Positions 53,444 to 62,735 are shown, counted from the stretch's first letter. The stretch: DNA of 64,000 nucleotides from G965197005 sp965197005 (GCA_965197005.1 OZ239982.1:1922001-1986000); one strand, 5' to 3'. Program-made: numbers and translations. Notes: generated by a model not told the origin, from the letters alone.

Positions 53444-56400
53444 ATGCTGTTTAAGGTTAAATGCTTCGCTCGCCAATACTCTTATCTTTTGCTAAATTTA
53501 TTTTTCTATTTAGCATTCTTTAGCCATGCTCAAGTTCAGGCTCAAACAAACTCTAGCCCACAATCCTATGCCATTGCCGCTGGTGAATTACTAACTGTAC
53601 TCGATGCCTTTGCCCAACAGTCTGGGGTGTATTTTTACATTGACGAAAAACTCGCAAAAGGCAAAACCAGTGCTGGCTTACATGGCAGTTTTAGCTCCAA
53701 TGCTGCTGCATTTAAACAGCTATTAAAAGGAACGCAGTTACAAGCTCTCGCCCAAATTGATGGCAGTTTTTTAATTGACACCCACAAAAGTGAATTGGAG
53801 CTAGATACCATTGTGGTTACAGGCACTCACAGTAATCCAGATGTAAGCGGCTATTTTGACCAATACGACCTTGACCAATCCACCGCCTTTATTGGTAAGG
53901 CAGAAATCGAACGTTTTAAAGGCAAAGACGCAGCGGATATGTTTAAAGGCATGTTAAATGTCTATAGTGGTGATGCCAGAAATGGCGGCGGCATAGACCC
54001 AAACATTCGTGGTATTCAAGGGCCAGGGCGTGTGCCTGTAAGCATTGATGACAGTGAGCAAGCAGTCACAATTTGGCGTGGTTATAGAGGTATATCTAAT
54101 CGCAATTATATTGACCCTAACCTAATTGGCAGAGTTAAAGTAATTAAAGGTCCTGCCATAGACCCAAACCATCACACCAGTTCAGGCGGTGCGGTGGCAA
54201 TGCGTACCATTGATGCCACCGATGTGGTACCTAAAGGCGATACCTTTGGTGCTGAACTGATACTTGAGAGTAGCAATAATGCCACCAAACCCCGTTTGCC
54301 TACATTGCTTACAGGTCAGCATTACAGCATTCTTGGTGTATCTAACCCTTACCTAATCAGTGGCACTAACGACCCCAGTTTAATGCGAACCATGTATAAA
54401 AAAGGTAACGAGAATCCATTTTCAGTGGATACCAGCTATCGCATTGGTGTGGGCATGGTAAAACCGCAATATGAATTACTCGCCGCCTACGCCAAACGTG
54501 AGCGAGGTAATTACTTTTCAGGTCAGCATAACTACGATTTTTACAAATCCTACACCAACGCACATTGTGGGTTTGATTCATGCAACCGCTACAACCCTCG
54601 CCAATTAAAACCTGACAGCCTTGCATGGCGGCAACGCCTCGGTTTTGAAGTGCCTAATACCTCAAGTTTAAATAAATCTTGGCTACTAAAAGGCAAATAC
54701 AAACCCAATAAGGCGCATATTATTAGCTTAGGTTTTCGTCATACTCGCTCAGAATATGGCGAGATTATGGCATCTCGTGCAGGGGGATTGGTTGATGGCA
54801 AGCTGGCACAATGGCCGTTATCAAAGGTACGAGCGGCGGCTTACAATATAGGCTATAAATACCAGCCTAAAAACAACCCCTACCTTAATCTTAAAACCAT
54901 TGTCTGGCATACCAATACCAAAAGTGATACCTATTCCTCAGGTGGTGCGCCTAACTTTGCCAATCCAGATTATCAAGTTGCCAATCCACCTACAGGCGAA
55001 TATGAATCACAATTTAAGTACAGCTCCAAATTACGCAACACCGCCATTGCCGATAATCAAGAACAACGGATTGGCATAAGCCTAAGCAATAGCGCACGCT
55101 TAAATGAGCGCGTGCAGCTAACTGGCTTTGCTCGGTTGCATTATCATAAATTAAGCTCCAATGACAAATACCCAGAATTTTACGATTGGTTTAGGCAAAA
55201 GCCCCGTGCAGGTCGTCGTCAAGAAAGCGAGCTAGGTATTAATGCCTCCTACAAACCCAACAGCAAATTACGTCTAAATGCAGGCGTAAAATACAGTGAT
55301 TACTGGCTATTTGATGACTTTTTAAATGAGCGTGTTAAGGCCCGTGACCGTCAATTTATATATGCACACAAAAACCAAGGCAGATATTTAAGCTACCAAC
55401 TCATAACTGATTACACAGCAAAAGAGCTTGCAGAAAATCGCACCTGGGCGCAAAACAAACTTGATAATCTAAAAGTAGATTTTCTTAATCACATCATCAC
55501 CCAACAAGAATATGATACAAAAAGAAAGCCTTATGAAAAAATTCGTGATGCCATTAGCCGTCCCAAACTCATACACGATAACCCTTGGACACACTCCAAC
55601 GGCTACTACAGTCGAGCTAACAATCCCTGCATTGCGGCCATGAAAAAATACGGTGATAGATACATTAAAGGCACTTGTGGTGCAAACATTCGCACTATTA
55701 TAGAACAAGGGCCAAGACGGCCTAGCACACGCAAACAAGGCGACTATATCGCTTACAAACGAGCCATTACAGAGGTTGATAAAAAGCGCAATCATGCTTA
55801 CACATACTCGCTTGGTATGCGTTACTTATTTATCCACAACTGGCGTGTATATGCACGTTACACTCAAAATGTACGTTTCCCTAGTATGTTTGAAGGCACA
55901 GTGGGCTTTTCTGCTAATCAAAACTCATACGCAGATTTACAGCCAGAGAAGACCCACAATTACGAAATTGGCACAGTATATAACTTTAAAAATGCCGACA
56001 TACGCCTAAGCTACTTCCGCCAAGAAACCACCAACGTCATTGAACGTTTAAGCTCGGGCGGTGGTTTTGAATACTTATCACTGTTTAACCTCGATTATCA
56101 AATGATTGATGGGATAGAGCTACAAACCCGCTATGACAACCAGCGTCTATTTGCCACCTTTGATGCCAGTTACAACCTTAGCAATCGTGTATGTGATGAA
56201 AACATATTTGCACAACTATCAGAATCAATAGAAACCTCACTAAGTGCCAGCAACTGTGTAAACTCTGGTTTTGGCGATGGTTATTTAGAAGCACAAGCCA
56301 TTCCTGAAGTTAGCGGCAACCTCACATTGGGGATGCGTAGTTTTGGCAGAAAGCTCGAAACAGGCGTACGCACCAGCTACCGCTCGGGTCAATTTAAACA

Positions 56401-56584
56401 AGCGGTCTCTCGTAGTGACACCACCACAATGGATATATACGCCCTATACAATTACAACAAAAACATCAGCTTTGAAGCCGTAGCAACCAACGTCACAGAC
56501 CAATACTACATAGACACACTAGCACGCTCGGACGTACCTGCACCTGGGCGCACCATTAAACTGAAAGCAACGGCAAAATTTTAA
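53444..56584 (+). CDS. TonB-dependent outer-membrane receptor with N-terminal STN domain
   Basis: 1046 residues. Signal peptide about 1-34. STN (secretin/TonB short) domain about 40-112 (SYAIAAGELLTVLDAFAQQSG). TonB box DTIVVTG at 121-127, plug domain to about 270 (NIRGIQGPGRVPVSIDD, RVKVIKGPAIDP), then a 22-strand barrel ending in the C-terminal phenylalanine KATAKF. The large extracellular loops (for example around 640-760) hold several cysteines. STN receptors such as HasR or FecA signal to an anti-sigma factor, but no such genes lie here. Next to a hemophilin-like gene and Slam, it is most likely the hemophore receptor. Confidence 0.88.
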   Translation: MLFKVKCFARQYSYLLLNLFFYLAFFSHAQVQAQTNSSPQSYAIAAGELLTVLDAFAQQSGVYFYIDEKLAKGKTSAGLHGSFSSNAAAFKQLLKGTQLQALAQIDGSFLIDTHKSELELDTIVVTGTHSNPDVSGYFDQYDLDQSTAFIGKAEIERFKGKDAADMFKGMLNVYSGDARNGGGIDPNIRGIQGPGRVPVSIDDSEQAVTIWRGYRGISNRNYIDPNLIGRVKVIKGPAIDPNHHTSSGGAVAMRTIDATDVVPKGDTFGAELILESSNNATKPRLPTLLTGQHYSILGVSNPYLISGTNDPSLMRTMYKKGNENPFSVDTSYRIGVGMVKPQYELLAAYAKRERGNYFSGQHNYDFYKSYTNAHCGFDSCNRYNPRQLKPDSLAWRQRLGFEVPNTSSLNKSWLLKGKYKPNKAHIISLGFRHTRSEYGEIMASRAGGLVDGKLAQWPLSKVRAAAYNIGYKYQPKNNPYLNLKTIVWHTNTKSDTYSSGGAPNFANPDYQVANPPTGEYESQFKYSSKLRNTAIADNQEQRIGISLSNSARLNERVQLTGFARLHYHKLSSNDKYPEFYDWFRQKPRAGRRQESELGINASYKPNSKLRLNAGVKYSDYWLFDDFLNERVKARDRQFIYAHKNQGRYLSYQLITDYTAKELAENRTWAQNKLDNLKVDFLNHIITQQEYDTKRKPYEKIRDAISRPKLIHDNPWTHSNGYYSRANNPCIAAMKKYGDRYIKGTCGANIRTIIEQGPRRPSTRKQGDYIAYKRAITEVDKKRNHAYTYSLGMRYLFIHNWRVYARYTQNVRFPSMFEGTVGFSANQNSYADLQPEKTHNYEIGTVYNFKNADIRLSYFRQETTNVIERLSSGGGFEYLSLFNLDYQMIDGIELQTRYDNQRLFATFDASYNLSNRVCDENIFAQLSESIETSLSASNCVNSGFGDGYLEAQAIPEVSGNLTLGMRSFGRKLETGVRTSYRSGQFKQAVSRSDTTTMDIYALYNYNKNISFEAVATNVTDQYYIDTLARSDVPAPGRTIKLKATAKF

Positions 56585-56840
56585 GGAAGCAGTATGAACA
56601 CTCAAAGAACATACAAAAAACAACATATAACAAGCACAACACGCTTGTTGCACACAGAATTTCCATGGAGAAGGAAAGGCACTTAACTTCAGTGTCAAAA
56701 AAAGTGCCTGCCCGCGTCGCCCTGAACAGTTGCGCGAACAGACACTTGGTTAAAAGCAACAAGGATCTCTTGCTTTTAACCACTTAACCGGTGGGCTGCA
56801 AAGCCTACCATAATCAAACTGAAATAAAAGGAAAAATAAA
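56585..56840. promoter_or_regulatory. Receptor-hemophore intergenic region with two hairpins
   Basis: A perfect 12-base stem, GGTTAAAAGCAA / TTGCTTTTAACC (56748-56781), and directly after it GGTGGGCT / AGCCTACC with a GCAA loop (56790-56809). Neither has a T tract, so they look like mRNA-processing or stabilising elements between the two genes. Two short open frames, 56594-56686 (30 codons, AAGGAAG before it) and 56665-56787 (40 codons), lie here; neither resembles a known protein. Confidence 0.6.
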
Positions 56841-57602
56841 ATGAAATTTTTCAAACTAGTAATAACCATCATGGCCACAATGCTTGCTCAGGTAAGCATG
56901 GCGGGCTTTACTTTTGACCAAACGCCTAGCACCGAGTTCCAAGTGGGTGAATCCACCGTCAATGCCGGACCGCACGTTGCAGGCAAGGCAGGTTGGGGCA
57001 TTTCCTCTTTTGGCGGTGGCGTAGCCAGTAAAGTTGATTTTCAATTTATTGCCCAGGTTTCAAACCACACCAATATGACGGTTGGCAACAAAACCTACGT
57101 TCGCAACCAGTTTGGAGGCTCTGGGCATGGTACCCAATTTGGTACGTTTGACTTTTACCAAGTGGGCAACCAAGACGTTTACTTTGGTGAATGGACCTCG
57201 CCATCAGCCGGCAACCATAAAGTTGCCTTCTACGTTGGCGACAACAGCACCACCACCTTACCCAGCGGAACGGCCAGCTACAGCATTATTGGCAAAACGG
57301 TTGGCACAGGTGCTAATGCTCTTGCCTTAACAGGTACACTAAACGCCAATTTTGATAATAATACGGTGAACGGCATGTTAGATATAGAAGAGTTCCCAAT
57401 CTTCCTACAACATGGTGTTATTAACCCTGTGACTGCCACCTTTGGTGGCTACGCCTATGCGCCACTTTTTAATGGCTCACAAGGCAATACAGGTGTTATG
57501 AGAGGCAGCTTCTTTGGTGCCAATGCCGCAGGTGTTGCCGGTATTTTAGACTTTGGTTACCAGCATATTTTGAATATGGGCTTTGGTGGTACTAAAAACT
57601 AA
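56841..57602 (+). CDS. Secreted hemophilin/TbpB-barrel-like protein, predicted Slam client
   Basis: 253 residues with signal peptide about 1-21 (cut after VSMA), no lipobox. The N-terminal half (GGVASKVDFQFIAQVSN, then QDVYFGEWTSPSAGN) and the C-terminal barrel with GSFFGANAAGVAGILDFG at 222-239 match the beta-barrel domain shared by transferrin-binding protein B, HpuA and hemophilin (HphA). That domain carries the recognition part for Slam export. Being without a lipid anchor, it should be released like hemophilin. Heme binding is inferred from context; no axial ligand can be named. Confidence 0.78.
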   Translation: MKFFKLVITIMATMLAQVSMAGFTFDQTPSTEFQVGESTVNAGPHVAGKAGWGISSFGGGVASKVDFQFIAQVSNHTNMTVGNKTYVRNQFGGSGHGTQFGTFDFYQVGNQDVYFGEWTSPSAGNHKVAFYVGDNSTTTLPSGTASYSIIGKTVGTGANALALTGTLNANFDNNTVNGMLDIEEFPIFLQHGVINPVTATFGGYAYAPLFNGSQGNTGVMRGSFFGANAAGVAGILDFGYQHILNMGFGGTKN

Positions 57603-57673
57603 CCCCGCTCTTTTAACCATAACTGAGAGGGCTTTGCCCTCTCTTATACAACCATTAATATAGGTAAAAAATC

Positions 57674-59293
57674 ATGAAAACACATTATATTATTGCTTTT
57701 GCCATGGCACTGCTATTAAGTGCGTGCGGTGGCAGCTCAAGCACTGATGGAAATCCAACCCCCTCAGGTAACAATACCTCAAGTAACAATACCTCAAGTA
57801 ACAATGCCTCAGGTGGCGGCAATGCCGACCCCAACAGTAGCACCAATGAGGGTAAAAAAACTTGGGATACTTGGGTGCTGGGCAACAACCCCGACTGGAT
57901 TGATAACAAAACCTTTGTCTCTGGCACGGTTTATACCATCAAACTAACCAAGTCTAAAATAGGGCAGCTTCCTATGACTTACACCGTAGCCGAGCAATCA
58001 AAAGACGTGTGCAGCATTAACGGTTACACACTCACCATGCCCAAATTCACCTCGGCAGATAAAAACCAACGCCAAAAATGTAAGTTTGTAGTTAGCTCCG
58101 CTGGCAATAATCGTTATTTGAGCTTTGAATCCCCCGAAAGGTTTGTCAATGTTCTACCAGTTTGCGCCAGTGGTGAAGCTCACACAGAGCAAGGTATATG
58201 CGCCTCAACAGCGGCAAAAATCACACGCATAAACCCAGATGAGTATATGACCGTTGGCAAGTTATCTGCGCTGGGCTTAAATACAAACGCCATTGAATTA
58301 ATAGGAACTAAAATAAGGTATAAATCCCTGCCCTTTAGTATTACCACCAACCCCCAAGGGGCCTGTAACAACAGCCTACAAATACTGTGGCTTAAACAAT
58401 TATTCCCCGGCAACGAGGTGTATAAGGCGGTTTTGGCATGCAAGCCTAAAGCAGCAGGTAACATTGAATTTAACATTAGCTATACACAAAACCAGCAAAC
58501 TTTCAATTTTCGCATCAATGCAATGGCTAAAGCAGCAGGGCCTGCTTATTCTAGCATCATGCAGGTCAGTAAAACGGGTGTAACCCAATGTGCCGAGAAG
58601 TTTAATGCCGATGTCTCATGTGACCCCACTGATGCTACACACAAAGGCCAAGACGGAGAAGTGCAAGCAGGCACAGAAGTTAGCTACCAACTGCATACCG
58701 CCGCCAATGGCGACCAGTGCGTTAAAGACGTGACCAATGGCAAATTCTGGGAGCAAAAAACCAACGACGACGGCCTGCATGATGTGGATTGGCAATACAG
58801 CTACTACCAGCCTAACGGTGCTTATAACCAAGGCGACAGTGGTAATAATAAAGGCTACGTTGGCGCCCAAGCCCCAAGTCCCGCTCACTGCCAAGGCGTG
58901 AGCCCATGTACCACACAGGCTTATATTAAGCAGCTTAATACGAGCTCTTATTGTGGCAAAAGCACATGGCGTTTGCCCACCGTATTTGAGATGCTTAATA
59001 TGGCAAACTTAGGCTCCCCTGAAGTAAATGGCAAAGTCAAAATACTGCCTACCCCCTTTACGCATAATAAGATTAACCCCACACGCAAGACCGTAACCAC
59101 ACCGTTTGGCACCAGCAAAGTCTATACCCAAGCAGGCACAAAAGGAGTAACAAACTACATTACTGGCGATGCCTTTAAGTTTTTTTACCGTGCCGACGGT
59201 GTGGTCAATTATTTAACGCTTTTTCCTTTTGATAAGTTGAAACAAAAACAAAGAGAAAGCTATGTATTTTCTATTCGCGCTATTGCAGATTAA
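57674..59293 (+). CDS. Lcl/DUF1566-domain lipoprotein with Ser/Asn-rich tether
   Basis: 539 residues. Lipoprotein signal with lipobox LLSAC (cysteine 18), then a flexible Ser/Asn/Gly linker (about 19-55) encoded partly by three 15-base direct repeats (NNTSS units), as in surface-exposed lipoproteins. Two beta-rich domains follow (about 60-300), and the C-terminal part (about 330-539) is an Lcl/DUF1566 domain (WRLPTVFEMLNMANLGS, final FSIRAIAD). Many cysteines suggest disulfides. It lies between the hemophore-like gene and Slam, so surface display via Slam is a fair guess. Confidence 0.75.
   Translation: MKTHYIIAFAMALLLSACGGSSSTDGNPTPSGNNTSSNNTSSNNASGGGNADPNSSTNEGKKTWDTWVLGNNPDWIDNKTFVSGTVYTIKLTKSKIGQLPMTYTVAEQSKDVCSINGYTLTMPKFTSADKNQRQKCKFVVSSAGNNRYLSFESPERFVNVLPVCASGEAHTEQGICASTAAKITRINPDEYMTVGKLSALGLNTNAIELIGTKIRYKSLPFSITTNPQGACNNSLQILWLKQLFPGNEVYKAVLACKPKAAGNIEFNISYTQNQQTFNFRINAMAKAAGPAYSSIMQVSKTGVTQCAEKFNADVSCDPTDATHKGQDGEVQAGTEVSYQLHTAANGDQCVKDVTNGKFWEQKTNDDGLHDVDWQYSYYQPNGAYNQGDSGNNKGYVGAQAPSPAHCQGVSPCTTQAYIKQLNTSSYCGKSTWRLPTVFEMLNMANLGSPEVNGKVKILPTPFTHNKINPTRKTVTTPFGTSKVYTQAGTKGVTNYITGDAFKFFYRADGVVNYLTLFPFDKLKQKQRESYVFSIRAIAD
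57767..57811 (+). repeat. 15-bp tandem repeat inside the lipoprotein tether
   Basis: Three near-identical units of AACAATACCTCAAGT code for the NNTSS tether. Change in unit number would lengthen or shorten the linker without breaking the frame. Confidence 0.8.
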
Positions 59294-59303
59294 GGAGACT
59301 ATT

Positions 59304-59843
59304 ATGAAATATATGTTATTAGCCATCGCGCTTGGCTTTGCTAGTATTAGCAGCGCAAACACAGTATGCACTAAGATTAACGACCTAACAAAAAGCCAAA
59401 TCAAGTATCAAACCTTGGCAAATGGCGATGTTAAAGACACAAGCACAGGGCTTATTTGGCGTGCTTGCCCCTTAGGTATGAATTACGATACCAACACACA
59501 AAAATGCACCGGCAGTGCCACCTCATACACATGGGAAAAGGCACTGCAAGCAGCAAGCAATTTAGATGCGAGCCTAAAGTGGCGAGTGCCTAACGTAAAA
59601 GAGCTGACATCGATTTTAGAGTTAAATTGCCAACGCAAAAACATTTTACCTGACGTTTTTAATCACGATGTGTTGTACAAGGGAGTGAGCTTTCACTTTG
59701 GTGGTAATTTTTGGTCATCAACCCCTGCCCGTAAAATGGTTGGTCATGTGTATCGATATAGTTCAAGTCTATACATGATGGGATTGTCTCGTATGAACGC
59801 TGGTCAAACCATCGTTTTGCCCGTTCGCACAGCAGCACCTTAA
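59304..59843 (+). CDS. Secreted Lcl/DUF1566-domain protein
   Basis: About 179 residues from MKYMLLAIALGFASISSA at 59304, with TAAGGAG before it. Signal peptide about 1-18. The rest is a single Lcl/DUF1566 domain: VKDTSTGLIWRACPLG, WEKALQAASNLDA, KWRVPNVKELTSI, FWSSTPAR and the end GQTIVLPVRTAAP. Four cysteines. It overlaps no gene and follows the lipoprotein by 10 bases, so the two are co-transcribed. A terminator follows at once. Confidence 0.82.
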   Translation: MKYMLLAIALGFASISSANTVCTKINDLTKSQIKYQTLANGDVKDTSTGLIWRACPLGMNYDTNTQKCTGSATSYTWEKALQAASNLDASLKWRVPNVKELTSILELNCQRKNILPDVFNHDVLYKGVSFHFGGNFWSSTPARKMVGHVYRYSSSLYMMGLSRMNAGQTIVLPVRTAAP

Positions 59844-59866
59844 CGCCGTTAAGTCGGTTTTAATAT

Positions 59867-59897
59867 GTGCGCCTTATGTTTAAGGCGCACTTTTTTT
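59867..59897 (+). terminator. Strong terminator between the hemophore genes and Slam
   Basis: Perfect 10-base stem, GTGCGCCTTA / TAAGGCGCAC, loop TGTT, then seven Ts. It separates receptor, hemophore and Lcl genes from the Slam-exbBD-tonB unit. Confidence 0.95.
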
Positions 59898-59971
59898 AAT
59901 ATAAATTGGCGTTTAGCTCTGGATTGTTATGTATTTTAAATATTACATTTATTTGATTTGTTGCATTATAA

Positions 59972-61450
59972 ATAAAAAACCTAATTATTATAAGCAGTTG
60001 TTGGTTAACCAGCATTGCTTACGCCGAGAAAGCCACACAGGTTCAATGGCAAGGCAGTGACCAAGTAATCGATTCCCTACAACAAAACATAGAGCGCAAT
60101 ACCCAAGCACAATCCCTTACTATTGAGCTGCCTACAACCACAAGCCCGAGCAATAAAGATGACCTCGGCCGTGCCCTATATGCCAGCACCAAAGGCACTG
60201 ATAAACAAAAAATAAAAAGCCTAATTAGCCAATATATAAAACTAGCCAACAGTGATATTAACTTACTGCTGTATGCCAAAGGCAAATTGGCAATACTAGA
60301 ACGTGATTATGCTAAGGCAGAGGATTATTTTGCCAAAATATTACAACTGCAAGCAGACTTTTTGTTAGCAAAACTAGAGTTAGCCCGTTGCCAGTTTCTA
60401 CGCCATAAAAATCTAACCGCCTTAGCTAATTTTAAACAAATTCAGCAGCAAGTTGCTAAAACTGCACAAGGAAACAGCTTAAATAAATCGCTCAATGCGT
60501 ACATTCATGCTTTAGATAAACGTGATGCTTGGCAAGGTAAAATAAGCGTTGGCATGCAATATAACAGCAATATTAACCAGTCCAGCGGTGAGCAACAAGA
60601 AATTAACCTTGGCGGTGGTTTTAAATTTATCCGCAAAGCACCTGATATTCAATCAGGCACAGGGTTGACCTATAACCTTAGCTTGGCAAAACACATCTCC
60701 CACTATCAGCAACAGGGTACGCTATTTTCAGCCTATTTAAGCGGCATTAAATACGCCAAACGACTAAATAATTTTACCCAAAATAAAGCAGGCTTGGGCT
60801 TTGCCTATCGCCACCACCGTGGGATTGACCAATTAGATATCGGCATGGGTACTGAAATACTGTATGTGGGCAAGGAACAACTGAATATTCCCATCACTCA
60901 AGGGGTTTGGCGCATACAGGGTAAGCCTTTTTATCATCTGTTTAAAGCAAATTTAGGCTATCGTTATTTTTATTCTACCACCGTTTTAGGTGGGGATTTT
61001 TTGTATGAGCGTAAATACCATCAGAATAATCAATATGCCAACAATGACGGCGATTCGTATAAAATTGAACTGAGTTTGTATCAACAATTAGCTAATTGGC
61101 TGTTATTTGCCAGCACGCACTATGAGCAACAAAAAAAACAGTTAGACTTTTTTAACTATAACCAATGGGGAGCAAATATAGGCAGCCAAGCAACCCTTTT
61201 TAAACGCCTAACGCTCACCCTATTTGTTAACGTACATGAGCAAAAATACCAGCGTTATAATGCACTTTTAGGCACCAAGCGCAATGATGTATTGCGTACC
61301 TTTGGCATGTACCTTAGCCCTGTTCATTTTTTTGATTTTGCCATCAAACCCAGCTTGCAACTAAGCCACCATTACCAAACTAGCAACGTACCATGGCTGT
61401 ATAGCTACCGCCAAAGCAGTGCTGCAATTAATTTAGATTACCGTTTTTAA
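59972..61450 (+). CDS. Slam-type surface lipoprotein assembly modulator (DUF560), no canonical start codon
   Basis: About 492 codons if read from ATA at 59972. The first residues, (I/M)KNLIIISSCWLTSIAYA, make a good signal peptide. Then come a polar stretch, TPR-like helices (LLYAKGKLAILERDYAKAED, LLAKLELARCQF, about 85-165) and the DUF560 14-strand barrel from ALDKRDAWQGKISVGMQYNSN to the last residues NLDYRF. A stop codon lies directly before the ATA. The first TTG in frame is only at 60287, which would remove the signal peptide and part of the TPR region. An ATG in another frame (59929) would connect only if one base of the A run at 59974-59979 were lost. Confidence 0.82.
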   Translation: MKNLIIISSCWLTSIAYAEKATQVQWQGSDQVIDSLQQNIERNTQAQSLTIELPTTTSPSNKDDLGRALYASTKGTDKQKIKSLISQYIKLANSDINLLLYAKGKLAILERDYAKAEDYFAKILQLQADFLLAKLELARCQFLRHKNLTALANFKQIQQQVAKTAQGNSLNKSLNAYIHALDKRDAWQGKISVGMQYNSNINQSSGEQQEINLGGGFKFIRKAPDIQSGTGLTYNLSLAKHISHYQQQGTLFSAYLSGIKYAKRLNNFTQNKAGLGFAYRHHRGIDQLDIGMGTEILYVGKEQLNIPITQGVWRIQGKPFYHLFKANLGYRYFYSTTVLGGDFLYERKYHQNNQYANNDGDSYKIELSLYQQLANWLLFASTHYEQQKKQLDFFNYNQWGANIGSQATLFKRLTLTLFVNVHEQKYQRYNALLGTKRNDVLRTFGMYLSPVHFFDFAIKPSLQLSHHYQTSNVPWLYSYRQSSAAINLDYRF

Positions 61451-61462
61451 ACAGGAGCAAAT

Positions 61463-62320
61463 ATGCACATTTTAACCCATACGTTTATTTTTTTTATGAT
61501 ATTACTATTTAACAATCCAGTTATGGCATCTACCCATGAGCCAAAAATACAGGGACAAACCAGCACACAAATAGCGGAAAATACAAGCTCGACAGCAGAA
61601 AATACAACAGCCACACAAGATCCGCCAAGCATGGGATTTCATGCGCCAGATTTATCCCCTTATGGCATGTATTTACAAGCCCACCCCGTGGTAAAGGCGG
61701 TGATGCTGTTATTGCTACTGGCATCAGTCATCACTTGGGGTATCTTATTGGCTAAATCGGTTCAGCTTTGGCGATTTAAACAAGCAACTTACAGGTTGTT
61801 AAACAAATTACTGCAAGATAAGCATCTGCAAGATGGGCTAAAAGCCACTGGTCAAGCTCCTTGCTATGAGTTAATTAAGGCTTGCGCCTTAGAGTTAGAG
61901 CAAAGCCAAGGACGACACCAAGACATCGAAAAACGTGTGCATATCCGTTTGCAACGAGTACAACTGGCTTTAGCGGCACATGCTGCAAAATCCATTTCTA
62001 TACTTGCCAGCGTTGGGGCAATCGCTCCTTTTGTTGGTTTATTTGGAACCGTTTGGGGCATTATGAATGCCTTTATTGGTATTGCCAAAAGCCAAACCAC
62101 AAACCTTGCAGTGGTAGCTCCAGGTATTGCCGAGGCGTTACTGGCAACGGCAATGGGACTATTAGCCGCCATTCCTGCGGTGCTTATGTATAATTACTTT
62201 AGCCGTAAAATTGCTGACTATAAAGCTGGGTTAGGCGATATTAATGCGGCTATTTTGGTGTTATTAAGCCGTGATTTAGCCGCTTATCAGGATATTGAGG
62301 AAGCACAAAATGACGTTTAA
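61463..62320 (+). CDS. exbB: ExbB-type proton-channel subunit
   Basis: 285 residues, longer than classic ExbB because of an N-terminal hydrophobic segment and a polar linker (about 1-60). Three membrane segments of the MotA/TolQ/ExbB domain follow; the signature LASVGAIAPFVGLFGTVWGIMNAF is near residues 173-196 and GIAEALLATAMGLLAAIPAVL after it. ACAGGAGCAAAT before the ATG, 12 bases after Slam. It should form the energy complex with the next two genes. Confidence 0.92.
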   Translation: MHILTHTFIFFMILLFNNPVMASTHEPKIQGQTSTQIAENTSSTAENTTATQDPPSMGFHAPDLSPYGMYLQAHPVVKAVMLLLLLASVITWGILLAKSVQLWRFKQATYRLLNKLLQDKHLQDGLKATGQAPCYELIKACALELEQSQGRHQDIEKRVHIRLQRVQLALAAHAAKSISILASVGAIAPFVGLFGTVWGIMNAFIGIAKSQTTNLAVVAPGIAEALLATAMGLLAAIPAVLMYNYFSRKIADYKAGLGDINAAILVLLSRDLAAYQDIEEAQNDV

Positions 62321-62729
62321 TTTGCAAGAACAAGATGAAGACGAGCTGGCATTAGAAGCCAACATTAATGTTACCCCCTTTATTGATGTTATTTTAGTAT
62401 TATTAATTATTTTTATGGTAGCAGCACCATTGGCAACCGTGAACGTGCCTGTTAATCTGCCCACCTCTAATGCCAAACCTGCACAAAAGCCTGACAAACC
62501 CTTTTATTTAAGCATTAAAGCGGATTTAAGCATACGCATTAATGAACAACCTGCAATCGGTATTAAGCAATTAGCCGATGCCTTAAACGTTCATTTAAAA
62601 GATAAACAGCAGGTTATCTTTTTGCGTGCTGATAAAACCCTAAGCTATGAACAACTGATGCAAATTATGAATGTGCTCTCTAAAGCAGGTTATGGCAAGG
62701 TGGCACTGGTGGGGCTGGAAAAGAGATAA
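62310..62729 (+). CDS. exbD: ExbD-type energy-transducing protein
   Basis: About 139 residues from MTFNLQEQDEDE at 62310, GAGGAAG before it; it overlaps the exbB end by 11 bases. One membrane segment (about 23-43) with the essential aspartate in NVTPFIDVILVLLIIFMVAAP, then a periplasmic domain. Standard ExbD. Confidence 0.93.
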   Translation: MTFNLQEQDEDELALEANINVTPFIDVILVLLIIFMVAAPLATVNVPVNLPTSNAKPAQKPDKPFYLSIKADLSIRINEQPAIGIKQLADALNVHLKDKQQVIFLRADKTLSYEQLMQIMNVLSKAGYGKVALVGLEKR

Positions 62730-62735
62730 ATATCT

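Noticed and set aside
60287..61450. Slam starting at TTG 60287
   Set aside because: This would drop a well-formed signal peptide and part of the TPR region that are encoded in the same open frame upstream.
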